Assembly: GCA_947652115.1 (NCBI GenBank)
Contig: OX393565.1
Location: forward strand, 13,988,293 to 14,052,292
From: Blastomussa wellsi
Taxonomy: Eukaryota > Cnidaria > Anthozoa > Scleractinia > Plerogyridae
DNA: 64,000 nt
Reading direction: 5' to 3'
The notes below the pieces were generated by a model, which saw only the letters and a program-made list of their open reading frames with translations, was not told where the DNA came from and did no database searches. This document shows, piece after piece, positions 59,901 to 64,000 of this stretch. The position numbers were made by a program, and so were the translations under genes. The number at the start of each line of letters is the position of its first letter. Positions within the stretch are counted from its first letter, which is position 1.

Positions 59901-62153
59901 CAACTAAACTTGTTACCTAATTAAGATTTTTTCTCCATAAACCACTGTTTAACGCTGTCCAACATACGCTAATTGTTCCCCATTACTTAAAGTGCAGTGT
60001 CCAACAGTCTGGGCCAATCCTAACAAAATAACTCTTGCATGCATTGCGTGCCTATGTTTATATGATGCAAATGTGAGTGAATTAAGGAGAGTGCAACTAT
60101 TTTCAGATACTCGTAGATCTTTATCCTGACATTACTTGTTATGTTGGCATCTTTAGTCGTCAAGCCTCTGCACAGATTGAAAATCTCCAAGAACAGCTCC
60201 AGGCCATTGCTACTCAACGTGATCGCGCAGTCATGGATCTGGCGTCGATCCAAGAACAGGCGCATCAGTATCACACTTCTCTTAGCAATCTACAGCTTGT
60301 TCTTGAACAGTTCCAAAGAGGTAGGATTTGTTAATTAGAATAATGTGAGCTAAAGATTTGTTGACATTGTTGTTATCTTACTGTTTGTGTTGTTACCCTC
60401 AGAACGCGAATCCCAGCTAAGAGCTACCCGCGAACAGGCACAGCAAGACATCGGGAAGGCCTGGGCCCAAGTTAAGGATCTACAGATCAAAGAAAATCAG
60501 CTGAAGGTATGACATGAAGGTTCCTCATTACCCCGTGTATGGAAGCTCACAAGAATTCGGTTGTTATCTTCTTAGAGCCAGCTGGAGATGGCCGCTCGTG
60601 TAACACAAGAGGTACAAAACATGCGAAACCAACTGAAATGTAAAGATGACGAGCTGCTCAGACACAAGGAACAAGGTTTGTTGAAGACTTGAAGTTGGTC
60701 CAAAGACCGATAATCTGTTATACCTTTAATACTCCAGCTGATCACGATTCCTTGCTATTATTTTATGGTCTGTTGATAGTAATTCGGATGGAGGAAGAGT
60801 TGAGAATCAGTCAAGAAAGAATCAAAAGCCTCAACAGCATGTCAGACACCAAAGTTGAGAAGTGAGTACAAATTGCTTGCTGTGTCTCACTCTGTGTGTT
60901 TCGGGCTTGTTTATAAACTTGTTGTAATTTACCATTGAGTAACTTGCCTCGCAGATCTCTTGTAAAAAACATGCTGATGGGATATTTTAATACACCGGAA
61001 AACAAAAGAGCTGATGTGGTGCGAGTCATAGGAGGCCTGCTGGGATTCACACACGAAGAACTGGAAAAGGTAACAACTGCTTGTATGACGAGGTTAATAG
61101 CTTGCGTGGCAGCTTGCTTACAGGTTTCGATGACTGCAGGCTAAACTCTTCATGGTTTGCATGGCAATATGGTCTGTTTAGATGTAATAAATAGCCTTTT
61201 TTATCTTGCTAGGTTGGAACGGGATCATCAGCTCCTAAAGGATCATGGATCTCAAGTATAATTCCGTTCGGTCATGGTGCACCCAAGACTCCAACACGGA
61301 CAACAGGTCCCGGACAAAAGGTGTACAATATTGGTGTCCCTTTGTTGATTCTCCCCAAACGCATGAAATTTGTTGAACGTGATAAGAATTGACGACAGAT
61401 GATATATTTATTAACTGTTTCAGCACACCAGGGTACAAACTAAAGCCCGTCTGTTGCTTGACTGTCTTTATTAACCTAAGGCTGTTGGTTGTTTTGCAGT
61501 CATTTTCAGAGTTGTTCGTAAGCTTTCTGGAGAGTGAGTCTGAAGTGCCTCGGTCCAGTGGTGAGGGAAGTGGACGCGTGAGCAATCCTCTTCTATCTGG
61601 TATGACACCACAACAATCTAACACTGGTCATGTGCCAGGCGGACTTCCAATGGCAACATCAACTCCCATTGGTACCCCTGCTAGGAATAACTTACCTACC
61701 CTAACACCGTCAGCTCTTCCACGGCCTCTAACTACACCAGGCGAGTTGGACACGAGGTGCGTAATTCAGAGATGCTTGGTTTGTCATTCAGTTACAGTAG
61801 TGGATATTAACCAAAGCCCTAGTTTTCTTAGTCTTGCTGGTTACACGAGGGAACATCTTCCGGTCCAGTTTGAACGCCAATCCTGAACACTGGGATTTAA
61901 ATAATAAATACAGCGCAAACTTTGTTTTCGTTTACAAGTACTAGATAGTGAGAAGGCGACCCCACGAACCTGCCAAACTAGGTTTTTCATCCTTTCTCAC
62001 AGATTGCCTTTCTGTTTATTTTTGCTTGACAGAGCTAATTCTCCAGGCACTTCTGGGAACCCTTTATTGGTGGGCTCACTTACTCCTGTGCAAGAACTGC
62101 CAGCTCTCGGCAGCTCCAGCTCATTACGGACCTTACTCGAAGGAAGGACTTAG
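36146..62153 (+). CDS. TRIP11: TRIP11 / GMAP-210 Golgi tether, whole gene (17 exons)
   Basis: Exons: 36146-36263, 37030-37106, 41949-42059, 42687-42872, 44027-44219, 46147-46812, 49329-49432, 52792-56790, 57512-57633, 60157-60320, 60403-60506, 60576-60675, 60780-60861, 60955-61069, 61213-61320, 61500-61756, 62033-62153. They give 2208 codons plus TAG, against 1979 in human. GMAP-210 is a cis-Golgi golgin that tethers highly curved vesicles and anchors IFT20. Residues 1-38 (MSSWLSGNLTGSLSSLSNF, then TGQISSFTREML) are Ser/Gly/Thr-rich with spaced bulky residues, an ALPS lipid-packing sensor. Residues 50 to about 1990 are coiled coil. Residues about 2005-2050 (LVKNMLMGYFNTPENKRADV) are the GRAB Arf1-binding domain, followed by SFSELFVSFLESES and a terminal LRTLLEGRT like human LKDLLKQ. 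The start matches the family start exactly. Confidence 0.95.
36430..36745. repeat. G/C-run-rich repeat in TRIP11 intron 1
   Basis: Alternating C-runs and G-runs with repeated phrases CCCGGGGGTG and GGGGTGGGGAA. Open frames across it are compositional. Confidence 0.6.
36760..37013. mobile_element. Foldback element with GGGCTTAACAT ends
   Basis: The left end GCATCTATCAATGTTAAGCC faces the right end GGCTTAACATCGATAGGTGC. The interior is G-rich left and C-rich right. It ends 16 bp before TRIP11 exon 2, so it abuts that exon's branch and acceptor region. Confidence 0.65.
37030..37106 (+). CDS. TRIP11: TRIP11 exon 2
   Basis: DPSAELQVAKTRINDLEGHI and LTQKTE. The acceptor is TGACAG, the donor GTGAGT (phase 0). 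Confidence 0.85.
37219..37335 (+). repeat. Solo Penelope-like terminal repeat (family 1)
   Basis: A single copy of the family-1 repeat: CTCCGACGAAGGGCTAACGC, GAAACGTCAGCTCTTGAATC and ATCAACCCAGTTGATAAAAC. It contains the hammerhead-like hairpin at 37227-37251. It lies in TRIP11 intron 2. Confidence 0.75.
37336..40169. other. TRIP11 intron 2, central part
   Basis: No exon or clear element recognised. Short frames at 37494-37733 and 38425-38754 carry no family signal. Confidence 0.45.
40170..40424. mobile_element. Palindromic MITE, 255 bp
   Basis: The ends CATTACCAGATTCTG and CAGAATCTGGTAATG are exact reverse complements. AGTTGCATTGAGAGAG and CTCTCTCAATGCAACT continue the pairing. It lies in TRIP11 intron 2. 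Confidence 0.9.
41086..41140 (+). repeat. LINE-like 3' tail with TTACC microsatellite
   Basis: AATAAAGATT followed by TTACCTTACCTTACCTTACA, a form common at LINE 3' ends. No ORF attached. Confidence 0.4.
41142..41292. mobile_element. MITE, 151 bp, GGCGTACGGGC ends
   Basis: Exact 11-bp inverted ends GGCGTACGGGC and GCCCGTACGCC around repeated TTGCCCAAAA phrases. It lies in TRIP11 intron 2. Confidence 0.8.
41949..42059 (+). CDS. TRIP11: TRIP11 exon 3
   Basis: Begins YERLKQNNDELHVRLEASEL, aligning with the human ENERLKKL...ASEIQIKQ segment. The acceptor is GTTAAG, the donor GTAATA; phase 0 both sides. Confidence 0.92.
42151..42485 (+). mobile_element. tRNA-derived SINE (family A) with ATT tail
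   Basis: The head GGAGCATGGATGGTGTAGTG has an A-box (TGGTGTAGTGGTGAGAGCG) and a decayed B-box (GGTTTTGATTCTC). The body is shared with 32083-32366 and is followed by an (ATT)n-rich tail. It lies in TRIP11 intron 3. Confidence 0.85.
42687..42872 (+). CDS. TRIP11: TRIP11 exon 4
   Basis: Contains DSIEDAMETKRLRSEITQLQ and CEHWKSIANGL, matching the human DIISSQQEINRLSNEV...GHWRHIA block. The donor is GTGAGT (phase 0). Confidence 0.93.
43272..43447. mobile_element. Palindromic MITE, about 176 bp
   Basis: CACACTTTCTATGGGTTTAT faces ATAAACCCATAGAAAGTGTG. The pairing extends through GGGTTATTACC and the ATCCCA/TGGGAT blocks. It lies in TRIP11 intron 4. Confidence 0.85.
43690..43720. repeat. CTGT microsatellite
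   Basis: GAATAAAAAATCTGTCTGTC-type run, about four CTGT units, probably a LINE-like tail. Confidence 0.6.
44027..44219 (+). CDS. TRIP11: TRIP11 exon 5
   Basis: Coiled coil with EIDQYQHELTALQSSYSQKI, matching the human DDHQHEMSVLQNAHQQKL. The acceptor is TTTTAG, the donor GTGTGT (phase 1). Confidence 0.93.
44371..44592. mobile_element. Diverged foldback repeat
   Basis: TTAACGCTTATCGGTTAAATGG is partly matched by CCATTTAATGGATAAAGTGTTAA on the other side. Internal 'cgttaaa/aagcgttag' phrases repeat. The imperfect pairing makes the borders approximate. Confidence 0.5.
44785..45483. mobile_element. Foldback element FB3, about 700 bp
   Basis: The ends TATATCAGGGTCCGAAATT and AATTTCGGACCCTGTATAT are inverted. 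A second pair involves AGTCGCC and GGCGACT, with CTGGTCACC/GGCGACCAGC variants. No transposase. It lies in TRIP11 intron 5. Confidence 0.75.
46147..46812 (+). CDS. TRIP11: TRIP11 exon 6
   Basis: 222 codons of heptad-rich coiled coil starting EIEVDISSDS. The acceptor is TTTCAG, the donor GTAAGT (phase 1). Confidence 0.93.
46969..47001. repeat. Poly-G rich tract
   Basis: About 14 consecutive G residues, then GTGGGTGGGGGGTGGGG. Potential G-quadruplex in TRIP11 intron 6. Confidence 0.75.
47002..49054. other. TRIP11 intron 6, remainder
   Basis: No exon or element recognised. The frame at 47622-47936 has no family resemblance. Confidence 0.45.
49055..49280. mobile_element. MITE (family M), 226 bp
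   Basis: The ends (CAGTGTTTCCTGTAAAACTG and CAGTTTTACAGGAAAGACTG) are inverted over about 33 bp. The interior matches the element at 34125-34362. It ends 48 bp before TRIP11 exon 7. Confidence 0.9.
49329..49432 (+). CDS. TRIP11: TRIP11 exon 7
   Basis: Encodes LWERHLCLVQLYQQVRHELH and onward to FQAQH, in frame between phase 1 and phase 0. The acceptor is TTTACAG, the donor GTAATG. It has no close human counterpart, but frame and splice sites are good. Confidence 0.75.
50006..50548 (+). CDS. GIY-YIG endonuclease remnant of Penelope-like element
   Basis: 180 open codons. The first third (PPFKEQKSADSVRKQLKDL, then LCPAFISQKVGKDLKHKE) matches the connector before the endonuclease of Penelope-like elements. 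Next come VVYKFECGWCDASYVGYT, a C-x-x-C plus Y-V-G-Y-T core, then HLYQRIDEHKR and a C-terminal IREYKPCLNIQSDSIKAK. In family terms this nicks DNA for target-primed reverse transcription. The RT half is missing, so the copy is not autonomous, yet the frame is uninterrupted, suggesting recent insertion. The true translation start is unknown. Confidence 0.75.
   Translation: MFKFKLNSNFITSKQTPAPPRNSTPDLQSVRIVPPFKEQKSADSVRKQLKDLGKLLNIDLCPAFISQKVGKDLKHKEIKPALINEQSVVYKFECGWCDASYVGYTCQHLYQRIDEHKRSGSIFNHSQSQHPSRTITSNMFHILTKCSGKFDCLLYKMFLIREYKPCLNIQSDSIKAKLFT
50563..50758. mobile_element. MITE, 196 bp, with TAA target duplication (PIF/Harbinger-like)
   Basis: The ends GGGGGTGATTACATGG and CCATGTAATCACCCCC are exact inverted repeats flanked by TAA on both sides (50560-50562, 50759-50761). 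Subterminal TTTCAGCCCGG copies also face each other. A 3-bp TAA duplication and G-rich ends fit PIF/Harbinger. Confidence 0.88.
50817..50846 (+). ncRNA. Hammerhead-ribozyme-like motif in Penelope terminal repeat
   Basis: CTGATGA, then T, then a 6-bp stem GGTGTC/GACGCC closed by ATGAG, then GAAAC. This matches the hammerhead core CUGAUGA...GAAA except for one extra base before stem II. Penelope-like elements are known to carry hammerhead motifs in their terminal repeats. Activity is not shown. Confidence 0.45.
50885..51003. repeat. TTA/ATT microsatellite, about 115 bp
   Basis: ATT and GTT triplets shade into a long pure TTA run and four TCA triplets. The poly-Ile, poly-Leu and poly-Asn open frames over it are artefacts. 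Confidence 0.95.
51004..52791. other. TRIP11 intron 7, last part
   Basis: No exon or structured element recognised before the exon 8 acceptor. Confidence 0.45.
52792..56790 (+). CDS. TRIP11: TRIP11 exon 8, 4-kb coiled-coil exon
   Basis: A single open exon of 1333 codons (residues 486-1818), almost entirely Glu/Lys/Leu/Gln heptads. It ends LDRLRNHLVQ, like the human LERLRNHLLE. The acceptor is TTAACAG, the donor GTATGA (phase 0). A large central exon is also a feature of vertebrate TRIP11. Confidence 0.97.
57512..57633 (+). CDS. TRIP11: TRIP11 exon 9
   Basis: VEESYTREALEAEEREKDLR, close to the human [20 protein letters not shown]. The donor is GTAAGT (phase 2). Confidence 0.95.
57634..58276. 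other. TRIP11 intron 9, first part
   Basis: Nothing recognised. Confidence 0.4.
58277..58384. repeat. Minisatellite, 27-bp unit
   Basis: Four copies of AGGGAGGGAGTGCGTGCGTG-type units (period 27) with GTGC-rich flanks. It lies in TRIP11 intron 9. Confidence 0.85.
58385..60156. other. TRIP11 intron 9, remainder
   Basis: No exon or repeat recognised. Confidence 0.45.
60157..60320 (+). CDS. TRIP11: TRIP11 exon 10
   Basis: RQASAQIENLQEQLQAIATQ through SNLQLVLEQFQR, matching the human QASVQVESLQEQL...ANLQMVLEHFQ. The acceptor is TTTAG, the donor GTAGGA (phase 1). Confidence 0.95.
60403..60506 (+). CDS. TRIP11: TRIP11 exon 11
   Basis: Coiled coil ERESQLRATREQAQQDIGKA and onward. The acceptor is CCTCAG, the donor GTATGA (phase 0). 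Confidence 0.9.
60576..60675 (+). CDS. TRIP11: TRIP11 exon 12
   Basis: Coiled coil SQLEMAARVTQEVQNMRNQL and onward. The acceptor is TCTTAG, the donor GTTTGT (phase 1). Confidence 0.9.
60780..60861 (+). CDS. TRIP11: TRIP11 exon 13
   Basis: VIRMEEELRISQERIKSLNS, then MSDTKVEK just before the GRAB domain. The acceptor GATAG is rather weak; the donor is GTGAGT (phase 2). Confidence 0.88.
60955..61069 (+). CDS. TRIP11: TRIP11 exon 14, GRAB domain
   Basis: SLVKNMLMGYFNTPENKRAD and VVRVIGGLLGFTHEELEK. This matches the human [20 protein letters not shown]...MGSILGVRREEMEQ, the GRIP-related Arf-binding domain that recruits the golgin to membranes. The donor is GTAACA. Confidence 0.96.
61213..61320 (+). 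CDS. TRIP11: TRIP11 exon 15
   Basis: VGTGSSAPKGSWISSIIPFG then KTPTRTTGPGQK, analogous to the human WMTGWLGGG...PNTPLRP linker. Phase 0 both ends. Confidence 0.92.
61500..61756 (+). CDS. TRIP11: TRIP11 exon 16
   Basis: Opens SFSELFVSFLESESEVPRSS, nearly identical to the human SFSELFVKFLETES, then a Pro/Ser/Thr-rich tail. The donor is GTGCGT (phase 2). Confidence 0.95.
62033..62153 (+). CDS. TRIP11: TRIP11 exon 17 with stop
   Basis: ANSPGTSGNPLLVGSLTPVQ then ELPALGSSSSLRTLLEGRT and TAG. The tail corresponds to the human LPALPDNSAGVVLKDLLKQ. Confidence 0.92.
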
Positions 62154-62960
62154 CAGAATGGCTCTAGTGTTGCTGTCGTAATCTGCTAGAAGCTTAATTA
62201 AAAAATTATTCAACCTTCCAGTCACAATTCAAACATGCTATGAAGGAAACGGTGCAAACTTTCAGATGAAATCTGACTTATTTAATGTGCGTTTTCAGTA
62301 GGGACGTTTTCTAATTTCAAGAAGGAGTTTTAGCTTGTCAAAATAATATGAATATAACAAAATAGAAATTTTATCTTACATGCACATGTACAATGAGCAC
62401 AAGAAATTAGAATAAGGAGAAAATTTCGTATTTATCTTGGTCAACGGAAAAATGATGTTGAGAGTAATTCATGTGAGACTGGTTTTGTCAAGTAAACTTG
62501 TTATTTTCAAGTGAAATGAGCTGTTTCTTTTTAGCGTGATAAAACTCAGCTTAGCTCCAAGTTGCCAAATGTTCTCGTGGATCTGTTGAACATCTCGTCC
62601 CGTTATTACTGTATGAGACCAGCCCGGCTTGAGAAGTAACCTCGCTTTGTAGTTCGCTTATCGTAATTCTGTGTTCTTCTGAATCGCTATTTTTGTTTTG
62701 GAAGAATGCATCAGTTTGCCTAAGACTTTTATCAACTCAGCCATTTTCATAATTCTCTATTCCAAGCTTAACACTTACCGTCAGTTAGCAATTTCCGAAG
62801 TTGCATTCTACCTTTGTTATTGTAGTATAATGAGTCTTGGTGCTCAATCTTCCATATGGAAATCATATTCTTATTGCTCTATCGTCTGGGTCCACTGTGG
62901 AAAGCGGTTTCTTTTTAATGATTTAATAATTCACATGATAAATTATTAGAGAAAATAAAT
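62154..62960 (+). other. Presumed TRIP11 3' untranslated region
   Basis: AT-rich sequence after the TAG, up to an AATAAA at 62954-62959. A 34-codon open stretch at 62534-62639 is short and shows no family signal. Confidence 0.45.
62954..62959 (+). terminator. Polyadenylation signal AATAAA
   Basis: AATAAA about 800 bp after the TRIP11 stop codon. Its use is inferred. Confidence 0.4.
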
Positions 62961-63419
62961 CAGCCAAGCTTAAAAACTCGTAGAATAAATGAAACGCTTA
63001 CTTTGATGTATTTAGCAATGCTGCTCCTAGCTATAATTTATATCTGACCTTTTTACCGAACGTAATTCCAGTATCAGTTTACTTGGCAGACGCCAACTAT
63101 TTATTCCTTCACCCATTTCGTTATAATGCCAGCAAACTATGGAAGTCATTGTTGGTTAGTATTCGTGTGTCCACATATCTTGCTGCTTTTGTACTGAAAA
63201 CATATTTGGATAACGAATGCTGTTCATTCTCTGATAAATACTAATCTTTAATGTTCTCATGTATACAGTGCAAATTTTTACTTGTTTATTCTTTATCTAT
63301 TTCTAAAATCATTTGTTAACCAATTTTAATGAATTTATCTAGTATATGTATTTCTTAGTTTTAATTTTATGAATTTGTTTCTTTTGAGATATTAGCATAT
63401 TTTGCTATCAGGAAATTCG

Positions 63420-63525
63420 AAGTAAAATAAAGTCCCCAGCTGACGGTAACGTTCAAGATGCTGGAGACCGGGTCTACAGTTTATCGTCCGTATCCGAGAA
63501 GACTGGAACATCTACGTTCTCCTCG

Positions 63526-63557
<32 letters not shown>

Positions 63558-63632
63558 TGGGAATCGAACCAGAGAACCCCCGCACAGTAGTCCGGCGCTC
63601 GACCAAGTGAGCTAACCACAGGTAGCCCAAGC
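63420..63632 (-). mobile_element. tRNA-derived SINE (family B)
   Basis: On the minus strand the tRNA-like head GGGCTACCTGTGGTTAGCTC has an A-box (TTAGCTCACTTGGTCGAGC) and an exact B-box (GGTTCGATTCC). A non-tRNA body runs to about 63420. The acceptor stem does not close, so it is not a functional tRNA. Confidence 0.75.
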
Positions 63633-63790
63633 TCGATATATGAGCAGCTCTTTTGTTGACCTTTGCATAGTTACGTGACTCGAGCTATTTGCTTATTTAT
63701 AAGGATTTGTATGGGATGAAATAAAGCCGACAAAAACGAAATATTAACCGTTGAATTACAGTATAAACCGCGTTGCTTTCTCTGTGTGCC

Positions 63791-63894
63791 GTATGGTTTT
63801 TTAAATGATCTGGAGCGATTTAGTGTAGTTTTACTTCCAACCGTTTCTTAATATATACTGTATGGTTTTTTAAATGATCTGGAGCGATTTAGTG
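63791..63894. repeat. Exact 35-bp duplication
   Basis: The block beginning GTATGGTTTTTTAAATGATC and ending GGAGCGATTTAGTG occurs at 63791-63825 and again at 63860-63894, 69 bp apart. Confidence 0.85.
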
Positions 63895-63923
63895 CCAGGG
63901 CCCGCGGAGCGGATTTTCGCATT

Positions 63924-63947
63924 GGGGGGGGGGGGGGGGGGGGGGGG
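63924..63947. repeat. Poly-G homopolymer, 24 bases
   Basis: An uninterrupted run of 24 G residues. Length is prone to assembly error. Confidence 0.9.
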
Positions 63948-64000
63948 CGTTTAATGCGAACGTGTTAGCGTGAGCTAACTGGGGGGTTCCGGTGCCATGC

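Noticed and set aside
61389..61886. 165-codon frame spanning TRIP11 exon 16
   Set aside because: Only 61500-61756 is coding; the rest is intron on both sides with good splice sites.
63549..63632. Functional tRNA gene
   Set aside because: A- and B-boxes are present but the acceptor stem does not close and a SINE body follows.

Overview
The window is animal nuclear DNA: AT-rich, intron-dense and crowded with small mobile elements. Gene content (DRAP1, a QRICH2/C16orf96-type protein, vasohibin, GMAP-210/TRIP11) is metazoan. The repeats (short foldback elements, Penelope-like elements, tRNA-derived SINEs with ATT tails) resemble those of anthozoan cnidarians such as stony corals. The phylum is an inference from style; no rRNA or mitochondrial marker is present.

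Four protein genes can be read exon by exon. (1) About 654-6948, minus: DRAP1 (NC2-alpha), the histone-fold half of the TBP-binding NC2 repressor; five exons are clear, the last is doubtful. (2) 13368-20444, plus: a complete five-exon, 924-residue protein of the QRICH2/C16orf96 (DUF4795) family, sperm-flagellum related in mammals, with an RFX X-box match upstream. (3) 35803 down to about 25934, minus: a vasohibin tubulin carboxypeptidase; eight exons carry the whole Cys-His-Ser triad with spacing identical to the human enzyme, but the C-terminal end was not found. (4) 36146-62153, plus: a complete 17-exon TRIP11/GMAP-210 gene (2208 residues), with an N-terminal ALPS-like membrane sensor, one 4-kb coiled-coil exon and a C-terminal GRAB (Arf-binding) domain. 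All junctions given obey GT-AG and keep frame.

Vasohibin and TRIP11 are head to head with 342 bp between start codons, so they probably share a bidirectional promoter. Vasohibin (tubulin detyrosination), GMAP-210 (Golgi tether, IFT20 anchor) and QRICH2 (flagellum) all have microtubule or cilium roles.

The rest is mobile-element debris: three Penelope-like families with GIY-YIG endonuclease remnants and hammerhead-like hairpins in their inverted terminal repeats; a large foldback element with tandem-array arms (8509-11365); a broken LINE reverse transcriptase; about a dozen MITEs, two with clear target-site duplications; three tRNA-derived SINEs; several minisatellites and homopolymers. I see no bacterial-type systems, CRISPR arrays, rRNA or intact tRNA genes, and no convincing new multi-gene system. 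The least explained items are a 50-codon plus-strand open segment inside a vasohibin intron and the shared hairpin design of the Penelope-like ends.
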